A model generated the notes under the pieces. That model saw nothing but the letters and a program-made list of their open reading frames with translations. It was not told where the DNA came from and did no database searches. A stretch of DNA of 64,000 nt from Streptomyces sp. CB03234 (lineage in GTDB: Bacteria; Actinomycetota; Actinomycetes; Streptomycetales; Streptomycetaceae), in assembly GCF_001905885.1 (NCBI RefSeq), contig NZ_LIYH01000003.1, positions 620,001 through 684,000 on the forward strand, in the 5' to 3' direction. The position numbers and the translations under genes were made by a program. This document shows positions 43,018 to 52,305 of the stretch, piece after piece. Every line of letters starts with the position of its first letter. Positions within the stretch are counted from its first letter, which is position 1.

Positions 43018-44306
43018 CGACAGGGAACGCGCCTGCGGGCACCGTGGACGCGGACGTGGTGGTCTGCGGGGCGGGAGTGGCAGGCCTGGCGGCGGCCTGT
43101 GCGCTGGGCCGGCTGGGGCTGGACGTCGCCCTGCTGGAGAAGAACCGGCGGCAGCCACCGGTCTGGAAGGGCGAGGTCCTCCAGCCCGGCTCCCTGAACA
43201 CCCTGCACTCGTGGGGCGCGCTCCCCGCCCTGGAGGCCAGGGGGGCGGTCCGCCTCAACCGGCTCGTCACCAGGAGGGCCGACGGCGCCGAACTGCTGAC
43301 GATGGACTTCGGGGTGCTCGGCGGCGAGCGGCCCTGGATGCTGTCCCACGACTACACGACGATCCTGGAGTGTCTCGGGGAGTCGCTCGGCACGACCGTC
43401 CACTGGCAGCGCGGGGTGCTGGTGAAGGACGTCGTCAAGGACGGCGACGGCCGCGTCGTCGGCGTACGGGCGGTGCGCGACGGGAGCGAGTACGACGTCC
43501 GTGCCCGGCTCGTGGTGGCCGCCGACGGCATGTCCTCGCGCGTGCGCCGCCTGTCGGGACTGAGCGCGAGCCCCGTCGCGTACGGCCACAAGCTCCTGTC
43601 GTTCGAACTGGCGGGTACGCCGGACCTGGACGACGAGGTGTCCGCGTACGTCACGGACCGCGGGCTGGTCATGGTCTATCCGCTGCCGGACCGACGGACA
43701 CGGGTCTACGTCCAGGTGGCGCCGGACGAGATCAGGGGCGCGGACCGGGCGCGACTGCAGCAGTGGTGCGACGAGCTGATCGCCGGCGTACCCGCGCTCG
43801 GGCCGTTGAGCCCGGCGTTCAAGGAGGGACTGGACCGCAGGCAGTTGCTGCCGGTGTGGCAGTACCGGGCCCCGTCCCTGGTACGGCCGGGCATCGCCCT
43901 GATCGGCGAGGCCGCACACGGCGTGCACCCGTTGGCGGCGCAGGGGATGAACACGGCCATCGGAGACGCCCAGGTCCTCGCGGACCGGCTCGCCGGCGTC
44001 GACGTCACCGGGCGGGAGGCGGTCGACCGGGCGCTGCGGGCGTACGAGGCCGGGCGCCGCGACAGGATCCGGGACATCCACGTCATGAGTCACCGTGCCG
44101 CGCGCATGATGACGAGCACCTCCGGCCTGGGCAGGGCGCTGGGCCTGCGGCTGCTGACCGGGACGGCCAGGAGCGCCCGCTTGCGCCGGCTGACCACCTA
44201 CAACATGTCGGGCCTCGGTATGCGCCCTCTCGGCACCGTGGACCGGCTCGTTCAGCTGGGGGTGCTCCCCGACCGCAAGGTGCCCCGGCTGCCGGCGCCG
44301 AAGTGA
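43014..44306 (+). CDS. FAD-dependent monooxygenase (epoxidase-type)
   Basis: 430 residues from the ATG at 43014, overlapping the cyclase stop (ATGA). GAGVAG is the ADP-binding loop near residue 19. [11 protein letters not shown] fits the class A DG motif near residue 165, and [24 protein letters not shown] is the second FAD motif (GD replaced by GE) near residue 300. The family includes UbiH, geranylgeranyl reductases and the epoxidases of terpenoid/indole-diterpene pathways. Strict coupling with a class II cyclase argues for epoxidation of the terminal prenyl double bond before cyclisation; this is inference. Confidence 0.87.
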   Translation: MTTGNAPAGTVDADVVVCGAGVAGLAAACALGRLGLDVALLEKNRRQPPVWKGEVLQPGSLNTLHSWGALPALEARGAVRLNRLVTRRADGAELLTMDFGVLGGERPWMLSHDYTTILECLGESLGTTVHWQRGVLVKDVVKDGDGRVVGVRAVRDGSEYDVRARLVVAADGMSSRVRRLSGLSASPVAYGHKLLSFELAGTPDLDDEVSAYVTDRGLVMVYPLPDRRTRVYVQVAPDEIRGADRARLQQWCDELIAGVPALGPLSPAFKEGLDRRQLLPVWQYRAPSLVRPGIALIGEAAHGVHPLAAQGMNTAIGDAQVLADRLAGVDVTGREAVDRALRAYEAGRRDRIRDIHVMSHRAARMMTSTSGLGRALGLRLLTGTARSARLRRLTTYNMSGLGMRPLGTVDRLVQLGVLPDRKVPRLPAPK

Positions 44307-44331
44307 TCCACGAGGGAAGAAGGGTGGGAAG

Positions 44332-45198
44332 ATGTCAGAGTCACTCAGGACGGCCTTCGATGTCCGTCCGCTGTCCGGTGCTCTGGGAGCCGAGGTGCTC
44401 GGCGTACGCCTGGAGGACATCACCGACGAGGAGTTCGCCGAACTGCGCCGGCTGCTGCTGCGGTATCTGGTGCTCTTCCTGCCGGAGCAGGAGGGGTGGT
44501 CGTCCGAGTCGCGCATCGCCTTCGGCCGCCGGTTCGGGGAGCTCGAGGTCCATCCGTATCTGCCGCACCTCGACGGGCATCCGGAGATACAGATCATCGA
44601 CTCGGAGCAGGACGGCAAGATCCCGATCTGGCACACCGACATGACGTACTCGCCGAATCCGCCGATCGGGTCCGTCCTGCAGATCGTCCGCAGCCCCGGG
44701 AGGGGAGGCGACACGATGTGGTCCAACCAGTATCTGGCCTACGAGTCCCTGTCCGCCCCGATGCGCGAGCTGCTCGACGGCCTCACGGCGATTCACGCCA
44801 TCCACATCCCGGGGCTGGACAGCCGGGCGGAGCACCCCGTGGTGCGGGTCCACCCGGAGACGGGCCGCCGGGCGCTGTTCGTCAACCGCGCCCACACCTC
44901 GCACATCGTGCAGCTCAGCCGGAACGAGAGTGACGCGCTGCTGCAGTTCCTCACCGAGTTCTCCACCTCACCGCAGTTCACCTGCCGGTACCAGTGGCGG
45001 CCGGGCGACGTGGCGATCTGGGACAACCGGGTCACGCAGCACTACGCCGTCGACGACTACGAGGAACGCCGTACGGGCCTGCGGGTGGTGGTGCTCGGGG
45101 ACGACCCGACCGGGAATAAGCCCCGGTGGTCCCCGTACCGGCCGAAGCCGGGTGAGCGCTACGCGCCGGCCCGGGTGAACGCGAAGGAGCCCTACTGA
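44332..45198 (+). CDS. TauD/TfdA-family Fe(II)/2-oxoglutarate dioxygenase
   Basis: 288 residues. The iron-binding facial triad is WHTDMTY (HxD near residue 100) and TQHYAVDDY (distal His near residue 240), with an Arg after it for 2-oxoglutarate (RRTGLRVV). Opening [11 protein letters not shown] is characteristic of the TauD group. It is last in the terpenoid operon, 25 bp after the FAD gene and before a strong terminator, suggesting a tailoring oxidation. It could also be an independent sulfonate or carboxylate dioxygenase, but its position argues against that. Confidence 0.9.
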   Translation: MSESLRTAFDVRPLSGALGAEVLGVRLEDITDEEFAELRRLLLRYLVLFLPEQEGWSSESRIAFGRRFGELEVHPYLPHLDGHPEIQIIDSEQDGKIPIWHTDMTYSPNPPIGSVLQIVRSPGRGGDTMWSNQYLAYESLSAPMRELLDGLTAIHAIHIPGLDSRAEHPVVRVHPETGRRALFVNRAHTSHIVQLSRNESDALLQFLTEFSTSPQFTCRYQWRPGDVAIWDNRVTQHYAVDDYEERRTGLRVVVLGDDPTGNKPRWSPYRPKPGERYAPARVNAKEPY

Positions 45199-45203
45199 GA
45201 GCA

Positions 45204-45253
45204 CATCGAGCGGCGGCCGGCCGGCCGTTCGTCAGGCCGGCCGCCGCTCGATG
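45204..45253. terminator. Strong bidirectional terminator
   Basis: A perfect 19-bp stem, CATCGAGCGGCGGCCGGCC (45204-45222), with its complement at 45235-45253, around a 12-nt loop between the converging TauD and LuxR-type genes. Confidence 0.85.
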
Positions 45254-45268
45254 AAGTCCCTCTTGCCT

Positions 45269-45487
45269 CTAGAACGGGACGATCCCGGAGGCGACGGCCC
45301 AGCCGATGAGCCGGGATTTGGTGGCCGCCCCGACGCGGTGTCTGGCCTCGCGCAGGTGCTCGTCCACCGTGTTCTTCGATATGCCCAGTCGACGGGCGGT
45401 CTCCTTCGCGGTGAGGCCCAGAACGGCGAGCCTCACCACTTCCGTCTGCCTCGGGGTGAGTGATGGTTCGCTGGCTAGCCTGGTCAC
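45269..45487 (-). CDS. Small LuxR-type HTH regulator
   Basis: 72 residues. Almost the whole protein is a LuxR/NarL helix-turn-helix: LTPRQTEVVRLAVLGLTAKETARRLGISKNTVDEHLREARHRVG. There is no receiver, PAS or other sensor domain, as in GerE-like or orphan regulators. It directly follows the terpenoid operon across a terminator, so it is a candidate for the cluster-specific activator of the divergent control region at 36.5-37 kb. This is unproven. Confidence 0.85.
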   Translation of the reverse strand: MTRLASEPSLTPRQTEVVRLAVLGLTAKETARRLGISKNTVDEHLREARHRVGAATKSRLIGWAVASGIVPF

Positions 45488-45577
45488 TGAACACCTCGCA
45501 TTCGCATGTACGTGAGACTGGCTGTCGTTGTTCCGGCAGGCTGCGGCCCCGGACCAGTTCTCCGAGGCCCTGCCGGC

Positions 45578-46873
45578 TCACCCCGGTGGGGGTGAAGTCC
45601 GGGTGGGGGCGTCCGGTCGCACGTCGGTGGAGTCGGCGGGGACGGATTCCCTGGCGGCTTCCGCCTCGATGAGCCGCCGGGGCAGGAGCCACCGCAACAG
45701 CGGTCCGGCCATCGCGGTCGTCACGACCGCCATGACCACCATGAGCGAGTACAGGTCCTGCTGGATGATCCCCAGGTTCAGCCCCACGCTCAGGGCGATG
45801 AGCTCGGTCAGGCCACGGGTGTTCATCAGGGTGGCCAGTGCCGCGGACTGCCGCGACGGCATCCCGTGCGCGCGGGCCGCGAGGAACGCGCCGGCGAACT
45901 TCCCCCCGATGGCCACCAGGAGGATCAGGCCCAGGTCGCCGAGTCCGCCCACGCTCAGCCCGGACAGGTCGACGTTGAGCCCGGCGACCACGAAGAAGAC
46001 CGGCAGGAGCAGCACGTCGCTGAGCCGGCCGAGCTGGTCGCGGATCCCGGCGCGCAGCCGCGCCGTCCGCTCACGCGGGATGACGGCGCCGAACAGGAAC
46101 GCCCCGAAGATGAAGTGCAGCCCCACCCACTCCGTCGTGGCGGCGGACGCCAGCATCCCCACGAGGGCGCACGCCGTCCACGCCGGGGTGAGCCGGACGG
46201 TGCCCCCGTGCGCCAGGACCCGGCGCAGCAGGGGCCGCAGGACGAAGAGCATGCCGAGCACGTACGGCAGGGCGAGGAGCATCCTCGCGGGGCCCGGGCC
46301 CGCCGCCCCGCTCAGGGCGGCCACCCCGGCGAGCACCGACCAGGCCAGTACGTCGTCGATGGACGCGCAGGCGAGCGCCAGCACGCCCAGCGTCGTCCGC
46401 TCCATGCCCCGGTCGGTGAGGATGCGGGCCAGCACCGGGAACGCGGTGATCGACATGGCGATGCCCATGAAGAGCACGAACGCGGCCTTGTCGGGGGTGT
46501 CGTACTCCCGCATGAGGTACACGGCCAGTGCGGCGCCCAGGCCGAACGGCAGGAGGACGGAGCTCAGGGACACGGTGACCGCGAACCCGCCGGAGCCCCT
46601 GGCCAGGGCCGGGTCCCACTCCAGGCCGACGATGAACATGAAGACGGCGACCCCGACGGCGGCCAGGACGCCCAGGCTCGGCCGGATACCGGCCGGGAAG
46701 AGGTGGTCGGAGACCGCGCCACCGAACAGTGTCGGGCCCATCAGGACGCCGGCCAGCACCTCACCGATGACCGCCGGCTGGTCGAACCGGCGCGCCACGG
46801 CGCCGAGCAGTCGCGCCAGGAGCACGACGGCCGCCAGGGCGAAGAACAGTTCCGTGAGGTGCTGGGCGTTCAT
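45578..46873 (-). CDS. CPA2-type cation/proton antiporter (KefB/NapA-like)
   Basis: 431 residues, about 12 TM segments. IGEVLAGVLMGPTL and SIDDVLAWSVLA (double Asp of CPA2 transport core, near residue 175) support the Na+/H+ or K+/H+ exchanger call. No ligand-binding C-terminal domain is present; the last 30 residues are charged and Pro-rich. No clear ribosome binding site precedes 46873. A leaderless promoter of the TetR-regulon type lies 0.3 kb upstream at 47.2 kb and may drive it through a small ORF. Clusters often carry such antiporters for self-resistance; that is inference. Confidence 0.85.
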   Translation of the reverse strand: MNAQHLTELFFALAAVVLLARLLGAVARRFDQPAVIGEVLAGVLMGPTLFGGAVSDHLFPAGIRPSLGVLAAVGVAVFMFIVGLEWDPALARGSGGFAVTVSLSSVLLPFGLGAALAVYLMREYDTPDKAAFVLFMGIAMSITAFPVLARILTDRGMERTTLGVLALACASIDDVLAWSVLAGVAALSGAAGPGPARMLLALPYVLGMLFVLRPLLRRVLAHGGTVRLTPAWTACALVGMLASAATTEWVGLHFIFGAFLFGAVIPRERTARLRAGIRDQLGRLSDVLLLPVFFVVAGLNVDLSGLSVGGLGDLGLILLVAIGGKFAGAFLAARAHGMPSRQSAALATLMNTRGLTELIALSVGLNLGIIQQDLYSLMVVMAVVTTAMAGPLLRWLLPRRLIEAEAARESVPADSTDVRPDAPTRTSPPPG

Positions 46874-46996
46874 GGGATCCGTTTCTGATTCCGGCGGGGA
46901 AGCAGCAGGTACGGCAACCGTGAACGATCCGGGCCATGACGGCAGGGAGGCGAGCGGGGGGCTCGCCCTGCCCGGACCAGGGGCCGGTGGAGGGGG

Positions 46997-47158
46997 TCAG
47001 GCGGCGGCAAGCCCTGGGGAAACGTGCCCACGTGTCCCGGGCGCCAGCCCGGCCCGGCCGTAGCGTGCGGCCGGGGAGCCCAACGGCTCCGGCGACGGCC
47101 GGTGTTGACGAGATTCGGGTGCGGAGGGTCTCGTGCGCGCTAACGGTACGATGGGCAT
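46997..47158 (-). CDS. Leaderless 53-residue ORF under TetR-type promoter
   Basis: The ATG at 47158 lies exactly 6 nt after a -10 hexamer, as in the two TetR-controlled genes. The ORF has 53 codons (opening MPIVPLARTR, rich in Arg/Pro/Ala) and includes a TTA codon (codon 6). It shares a reading frame with the antiporter but stops 123 bp before it. Either a real small leader gene or the decayed remnant of a third operon gene; no homology is visible. Confidence 0.4.
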   Translation of the reverse strand: MPIVPLARTRPSAPESRQHRPSPEPLGSPAARYGRAGLAPGTRGHVSPGLAAA

Positions 47159-47164
47159 GATCGA

Positions 47165-47193
47165 ACACTAATGGGCGTCCGCCCACTCGTCAA
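47165..47193 (-). promoter_or_regulatory. Leaderless promoter with GTGGGC-type operator (site 3)
   Basis: On the minus strand: -35 TTGACG (47188-47193), 17-bp spacer holding the palindrome GTGGGCGGACGCCCAT (47171-47186), -10 TAGTGT (47165-47170), 6 nt, then an ATG. Sequence around the -35 also matches sites 1 and 2. The second, start-codon palindrome is degenerate here. Confidence 0.75.
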
Positions 47194-47338
47194 CGGCATT
47201 ATTGCCCGGCGTGGGGTCGACACCTTCCGCGCGACGATGTCGCCACCACCGGCGTCCAGTCGCGCGGCGCCGGGGCATCGGGGGCCGGACGTCTCGTCGG
47301 AACCGGGGCCACCGGGCGGCTCCGTGGCCGAAGCAGAC

Positions 47339-47373
47339 GCGTCCCGCGGGTGCGCTGCGCGCCCGCGGGACGC
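47339..47373 (-). terminator. Stem-loop terminator of the haloperoxidase-like gene
   Basis: GCGTCCCGCGGG (47339-47350) pairs perfectly with CCCGCGGGACGC (47362-47373), starting 14 bases beyond the stop of the gene at 47387. The rest of 46874-47386 holds only the promoter and small ORF above. Confidence 0.75.
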
Positions 47374-47386
47374 CCGGGAACGGCTG

Positions 47387-48817
47387 TCAGAACATGCGGA
47401 GCTTGTTCGTGAAGACGTGAGCGGCGATCCGGTCACCGAGCTTGAGGCCGTCCTCGGCATCCCAGGGGAAATGGACGCCGAGCCAGACACGGCTGTAGGC
47501 GTCCTCGCGGGCGGCGGAGCTGAAGCTGGTGAAGTGACGTGTCTTCACGGGCGACTGCGGGTCGTCGGTGGTCATGTCGAACGCGATGCCGTCGCTGCCG
47601 AAGTACCGCTGCATGATGCCGGCCCACGCCGCGCCGAACGTCGCGTGGCCCGAGGCCCACGCCGGGAAGCACGGGTTGACGTTCACCCCCGCCCGGGTCT
47701 TGAGCAGCGGCTTCCACTCGGGGTCCAGCCCGCCCTCGCGTATGGCCGAGACCGGGCGCCAAAGGTCGATGTTCGTCAGGAACTTCACGTCCCGGACGGC
47801 GATCCCCGCGTCCGCCATCGCGATCGAGACCAGCGCGAAGAGCCTGGCGTTCTCGTAGGTGTCCAGCCCGCGTGCGTCCGCCACCTCACGGGTCGCCTGC
47901 AGCAGCTGGCCCGGCGGCTTGTACGTGCCGTCCTCGTCGTTGGCCCAGAACCAGGCGGCGGCCTCCTGGTCCGCGGTGCGGTTGACGACGGGCGTCTTCG
48001 CGGTCGGCCCGTCCGCGCCCGCCGAGCGGACCGCTTCCACCTGCGCCTTGTACGCGTCGCTGGCGAGCAGCTTCGCGTACGTTCCGTACAGCCCCGGCGT
48101 CGGCGGGCGGAACTGCGATCCGGAGGTGAGGGCGAAGGGCGTGACCAGCCCCCAGTAGGGGCTGACCGCCTGGCTGTGCTGCGAGCAGGACGGGTCGGGC
48201 ATGTCCGGGTAGCTCGTCGGCCGCCAGGCTCCCGGTTCGAACGAACCGGCGTACACTCGGTCGTCGCCGGAGCGGTCCCCGTTCCGCGCGTTCATCATCT
48301 GCGTCACCATCTTGTTGACGACGGTGACGTCGAGGAGGTCGAACTCCGTGGGCTCGGTCCCGAACCGCTCACGGAACTTCGCGTCCAGGAACTGGGTCTG
48401 GTTCTTGCCGTACAGCTTCAGCAGGATGTTGTACGCGGTCCGCCCGATCACCCGCTCTTCCTCGTCCGGTCCCTCGACCCAGCCGGCGTACTTCTCGGCG
48501 TGGATGTAGGCCTCGGAGGTGATCTTGCCCTTCCACTTCAACTGGTACGAACTCTCCGCGTCGTAGATCGCGGCGTTCATCATCGCGGCCGCCCGGGCCA
48601 TGGGCCCTGGCCCACCGCCCTCGCGACGGATGACCTGCAGGAGAACGTCGTTCCAGTAGTGCACAGGATCGGCTATGGGGTGCGCGGGCAACGCGGCCTG
48701 CGCGGGCTGCGGGGCGACGGTGAGCACGCTCCCCGTCGCCGCCACCACCGCGGCGGCCGCCAAAGCCCGTCTCCATGTGCCTCTGCTGCGCCTGCTGGAT
48801 GGAACGCGTGCGGGCAT
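47387..48817 (-). CDS. Secreted vanadium-dependent haloperoxidase/PAP2-superfamily protein
   Basis: 476 residues from the ATG at 48817 (GAGGAG upstream). The first 40 residues form a signal peptide (RRALAAAAVVAATGSVLTV, then AQA). Vanadate/phosphate-binding motifs are LWRPVSAIR near residue 350, FPAWASGHATFGAAW (SGH) near residue 378, and YSRVWLGVHFPWDAEDG (acid-base His) near residue 440. The Lys usually seven residues before the WRP Arg is nine residues before it here. It could be a haloperoxidase or an acid phosphatase. It is not obviously part of the halogenated product pathway, because it is exported. Confidence 0.82.
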   Translation of the reverse strand: MPARVPSSRRSRGTWRRALAAAAVVAATGSVLTVAPQPAQAALPAHPIADPVHYWNDVLLQVIRREGGGPGPMARAAAMMNAAIYDAESSYQLKWKGKITSEAYIHAEKYAGWVEGPDEEERVIGRTAYNILLKLYGKNQTQFLDAKFRERFGTEPTEFDLLDVTVVNKMVTQMMNARNGDRSGDDRVYAGSFEPGAWRPTSYPDMPDPSCSQHSQAVSPYWGLVTPFALTSGSQFRPPTPGLYGTYAKLLASDAYKAQVEAVRSAGADGPTAKTPVVNRTADQEAAAWFWANDEDGTYKPPGQLLQATREVADARGLDTYENARLFALVSIAMADAGIAVRDVKFLTNIDLWRPVSAIREGGLDPEWKPLLKTRAGVNVNPCFPAWASGHATFGAAWAGIMQRYFGSDGIAFDMTTDDPQSPVKTRHFTSFSSAAREDAYSRVWLGVHFPWDAEDGLKLGDRIAAHVFTNKLRMF

Positions 48818-49087
48818 CTCTGGCTCCTCGTGACCATCCCGTTTGATCACCACCCGAGCGGTGGCGGCGAGATCATGGCGCGCACACGTGCCGCAGCGGA
48901 ATGCTCCGGACCCGGGCAAGCCCGGAATGGCTCATGCCGGGGCCCATCCTGTCCGGTTCCCGCCGTGCCCGCCGTGCTTGCCGCGCTTCTCACACGACAG
49001 CCGGCATTCCGCCAGATGCCCCGGGCGCCGGTCGGACGTCGTGTTGGCGCAGCCACAGGACCAGGGGCCAGTCCTGGTCCTTCGGCG

Positions 49088-50626
49088 TCAGTGGCCGGCG
49101 GCGAGTTCGCCGCTGAGCTTGTCGTGGAGGTGGGCGCTGGGGGTGTTGAGGCCGGTGATCTTTACGGTCTTGCCGCGCTGGGCGTACTTGTTCTCCACCG
49201 CATCGAGGGCGGCGACGGAGGAGGCGTCCCAGATGTGGGCCGCGCTCAGGTCGATGACGACGTTCTTCGGGTCGCCGGCGTAGTCGAACTGGCCGACGAG
49301 GTCGTTGGAGGAGGCGAAGAACAGTTCACCGGTGACCCGATAGACGACGGTGCTGCCGTCGGGGTCGGTGACGGCGGTGACCTCGGCGAGGTGGGCCACC
49401 CGCCTGGCGAAGACGACCATGGCGGTGACCGAGCCTGCGACGACGCCGATGGCGAGGTTGTGGGTCGCGACGACGCAGGCGACGGTGACGAGCATGACGA
49501 GGATCTCGCCGGCCGGCATGCGCCTGAGGGTCTTCGGGGCGACGGAGTGCCAGTCGAAGGTCGCGAACGAGACCATCACCATGACGGCGACCAGGGCGGC
49601 CATGGGGATGTCGGAGACGACCGGGCCGAAGACGATGCACAGCACCATCAGGAACGCGCCCGCGAGGAAGGTCGACAGGCGGGTGCGGGCGCCGGAGACC
49701 TTCACGTTGATCATCGTCTGGCCGATCATGGCGCAGCCGCCCATGCCGCCGAAGAACCCGGTGACGATGTTGGCGATGCCCTGGCCGACGGACTCGCGGG
49801 TCTTGCTGGAGTGGGTGTCGGTGATGTCGTCGACCAGCTTCGCGGTCATCAGCGACTCCATCAGGCCGACGAGCGCCATGGCGAAGGCGTACGGCGCGAT
49901 CGTCGTCAGCGTGTCCAGGGTGAACGGCACGTCCGGCAGCCCGGGCACGGGCAGGGAGGACGGCAGGGCACCCTTGTCGCCCACCGTCGGCACCGCGATC
50001 CCGGCCGCCACGGTGATGACGGTCAGGATGACGATCGAGACGAGCGGGGCCGGGATCACGGTGGTGACCTTCGGGAAGAACACCATGAGCGCCAGTCCGC
50101 CGATGATCAGCGGGTACACGGCCCACGGCACGTCCGTCATCTCCGGGACCTGGGCCATGAAGATCAGGATCGCCAGGGAGTTGACGAAGCCGACCATCAC
50201 CGAACGCGGGATGAACCGCATCAGCTTCGCCACCCCGACCGCCCCCAGGACCACCTGGAAGACACCGGCGAGGATCACCGCGGCGATCAAGTAGCCCAGG
50301 CCGTGCTCACGGTTCAGCGGGGCGGTGACGAGGGCGATGGCGCCGGTGGCGGCGGAGATCATCGCCCGGCGTCCGCCGACGATCGAGATGACGACGGCCA
50401 TGGTGAAGGAGGCGAACAGGCCGATCGCCGGATCGACGCCCGCGATGATCGAGAACGAGATCGCCTCGGGGATCAGCGCGAGCGCGACGACGAGGCCCGC
50501 GAGGACCTCGGTGCGCCAGACCTTCGGGTCGGACAGCCAGTCGGGCTTCATGCCGCGCAGACGCGCGGCCGGGGACACGGCGGAGGCAACGGAGGACAAG
50601 AGAGCGAACCTGTCGTGCTCGGGCAC
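49088..50626 (-). CDS. SulP-family anion transporter with STAS domain
   Basis: 512 residues from a GTG at 50626, or possibly the ATG at 50551. About 10-12 TM segments; ALALIPEAISFSIIAGVDPAIGLFASF is the SulP signature near residue 50. A C-terminal STAS domain of about 120 residues includes NVVIDLSAAHIWDASSVAALD. Substrates in the family are sulfate, bicarbonate and other anions. It is divergent from a MerR gene with a perfect operator between them, so it is probably MerR-controlled. Confidence 0.9.
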   Translation of the reverse strand: MPEHDRFALLSSVASAVSPAARLRGMKPDWLSDPKVWRTEVLAGLVVALALIPEAISFSIIAGVDPAIGLFASFTMAVVISIVGGRRAMISAATGAIALVTAPLNREHGLGYLIAAVILAGVFQVVLGAVGVAKLMRFIPRSVMVGFVNSLAILIFMAQVPEMTDVPWAVYPLIIGGLALMVFFPKVTTVIPAPLVSIVILTVITVAAGIAVPTVGDKGALPSSLPVPGLPDVPFTLDTLTTIAPYAFAMALVGLMESLMTAKLVDDITDTHSSKTRESVGQGIANIVTGFFGGMGGCAMIGQTMINVKVSGARTRLSTFLAGAFLMVLCIVFGPVVSDIPMAALVAVMVMVSFATFDWHSVAPKTLRRMPAGEILVMLVTVACVVATHNLAIGVVAGSVTAMVVFARRVAHLAEVTAVTDPDGSTVVYRVTGELFFASSNDLVGQFDYAGDPKNVVIDLSAAHIWDASSVAALDAVENKYAQRGKTVKITGLNTPSAHLHDKLSGELAAGH

Positions 50627-50999
50627 ACCCCGGGCGGCAGGCCGGGGCGAGCGGGAGGGCGCGGTGGAGCCGGGTCGGCACTCCGCGGGCTGCTCCGCGA
50701 GCGGGCGCGGAGCCGGAGGAGAGGGAGGGACCGAGAGGCCGTGTGATGTGCGCCGGGCTCAGGTCCAGGGGCGCATCGTCACGGCGGGCAGGCGGCGCCG
50801 GGCGTCATGAGCTCGCGCACGCTTCTTTCCTGCAAGAATCGGGACGTCGCCGGGGGCGGCGTCGGCCCCGGCACAGCATCAGCGGGGCAGCGGCGCGCCG
50901 CCCTCACCGAGGAAACTCTACCCTAACGTTAGGGTAGAGGGAGGCGGTGCCCGCTCGGGCCCCGGCGACAGCCACGAGAAGGGCCGGAGGACCACGGGC
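50627..50999. promoter_or_regulatory. Divergent intergenic region, SulP / MerR
   Basis: 373 bp without a gene. Contains the MerR operator at 50916-50939; the remainder shows nothing I can identify. Confidence 0.5.
50916..50939. promoter_or_regulatory. MerR-type operator, perfect 24-bp palindrome
   Basis: Half-site CTCTACCCTAAC (50916-50927) is followed directly by its exact reverse complement (50928-50939), centred on the CG at 50927/50928. Length and form fit a dimeric MerR regulator bound in a long promoter spacer, 60 bp upstream of its own gene. Confidence 0.85.
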
Positions 51000-51410
51000 G
51001 TGGACGGCAAGCACATGCAGATCGGCGAAGTGGCCACGCGGACCGAGCTGTCCCTGCGCACGATCCGGCACTACGAGGAGGCCGGCCTGGTCGTTCCCTC
51101 GGCCCGCTCCCAGGGAGGTTTCCGCCTCTACACCGAGCGTGACGTCGAACGGCTCATGGTCATTCGCCGTATGAAGCCCCTCGGCTTCACCTTGGAGCAG
51201 ATGCGCGACCTGCTCGGCGCCACCGACCGCCTCGACGGAGAGGACCTCTCCACGGGCGAGCGGGAGGTCCTGCTGGCACGTGTTCGAGAATACGAGCAGA
51301 GCGTCGCCGAGCAGGTGGCCAAGCTGCGCGTACAGCTGGCGCGGGCCGAGGAGTTCGCGCGGACGCTGCACGAGCGAGTGGAACGCAACCAGAACACCAC
51401 GGTCTCGTAG
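51000..51410 (+). CDS. MerR-family transcriptional regulator
   Basis: 136 residues from a GTG at 51000 with GGAGGA upstream; an ATG at 51015 is possible. The N-terminal winged HTH reads MQIGEVATRTELSLRTIRHYEEAGLV, followed by RLYTERDVERLMVIRRMKPLGFTLEQM and a long coiled-coil dimerisation helix. No Cys-rich metal loop is present at the C-terminus, so a mercury/copper sensor is unlikely. It should bind the adjacent palindrome and regulate itself and SulP. Confidence 0.9.
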   Translation: MDGKHMQIGEVATRTELSLRTIRHYEEAGLVVPSARSQGGFRLYTERDVERLMVIRRMKPLGFTLEQMRDLLGATDRLDGEDLSTGEREVLLARVREYEQSVAEQVAKLRVQLARAEEFARTLHERVERNQNTTVS

Positions 51411-51487
51411 GCGTCCGGGCTCACTCCTCTGGCGGCGCGTACGCGTGGAGGTCGCGCCGGAGCCGGAGGAGACCGCGCCCGAGGGGA

Positions 51488-52159
51488 TCAGCGGCGGGTG
51501 AGGTGCCGGAAGGCGATGACGGCCTGCAGAGCGGCCGCCGGTCGCAGCAGGACGGGGCGCGGCCGCTCGGGCATGGCGCCGCGGCGTAGCGCGAAGCCGG
51601 TGACGGTGACGACGGGGAGCGCCCAGGCCGCGACCGCCGCCATCCGTACGGTGCGGCTGGGCTCGTGGCGCAGGGTGAGCCACATCCAGTAGGCGGCGTC
51701 GGCGAAGGTGTCCGCGTAGTCCCCGAACGGGGAGGCCGTGGCCCGGCGGCGGGCGAGACGTCCGTCGGCGAGGTCGAGACCGATCGCCAGCACCCCGGAG
51801 GCGCGGCCGGCTCCGCCGGGCAGGGCGGGAAGGCCGGCCCGCAGCAGCGTCAAGACGTCCGCGACGGCCAGGCGGCCGCGGTCCTCCAGCAGCCCCAGGT
51901 GCAGGACGGACAGGGCCCAACTGCTCGCCACCCAGCGGCCCCCGGGCCGTCTGCCGGCAGCCAACGCGTACAGGGCGCCGTGCAGGACAGTGAGCTCGGC
52001 CAGGGCCCGCGGGCGGCGGGCGGCCTGGAACACGGACCGGTGGACGGCCTGCCCGAGGAAGCGTGCGAGGGCCGCCGGGGTGAGGCGCCCTTCGCGCACT
52101 TCGCTGAGCAGCGCGTTCGTGGCGGCGCGGCTGTCGGTCATCTCGGCGACGGGCTGCAC
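51488..52159 (-). CDS. CDP-alcohol phosphatidyltransferase-like membrane protein
   Basis: 223 residues from the GTG at 52159 (GGAGGAG upstream). The CDP-alcohol phosphotransferase motif is complete: DLADGRLAR, then eight residues, then G-x3-D-x3-D (GDYADTFAD), near residues 128-153. Several hydrophobic segments follow. Such enzymes move a phospho-alcohol from CDP-diacylglycerol or CDP-alcohol, for example to make phosphatidylinositol- or phosphatidylglycerol-type lipids. It diverges from the SRPBCC gene, with a Crp-type box between them. Confidence 0.83.
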   Translation of the reverse strand: MQPVAEMTDSRAATNALLSEVREGRLTPAALARFLGQAVHRSVFQAARRPRALAELTVLHGALYALAAGRRPGGRWVASSWALSVLHLGLLEDRGRLAVADVLTLLRAGLPALPGGAGRASGVLAIGLDLADGRLARRRATASPFGDYADTFADAAYWMWLTLRHEPSRTVRMAAVAAWALPVVTVTGFALRRGAMPERPRPVLLRPAAALQAVIAFRHLTRR

Positions 52160-52222
52160 GCTCTCCTCCCTTCCGGCGCTTCGTGATGACGCTCAGGCTA
52201 GGGGCTGAACGCGCGGGGAACG

Positions 52223-52265
52223 GTGAGCGCGCTCACTGACCGCCGGCGCTGCCCGGCCCTAGCGT
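52223..52265 (+). promoter_or_regulatory. Crp/FNR-type promoter (box A)
   Basis: Perfect palindrome GTGAGCGCGCTCAC (52223-52236) is GTGA-N6-TCAC. A -10-like TAGCGT (52260-52265) is centred 33 bp downstream of the box centre, a class II position. Directed at the SRPBCC gene; the CDP-alcohol gene is on the other side. Confidence 0.7.
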
Positions 52266-52305
52266 CGGTGGGAAGAAGCAACGGACGTGTGGAGAGGTCT
52301 GGGCG

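Noticed and set aside
47171..50746. A 1191-codon open frame on the + strand
   Set aside because: It lies opposite the haloperoxidase-like and SulP genes, and its composition is the Arg/Asp/Gly/His-rich pattern of GC-skewed shadow frames.
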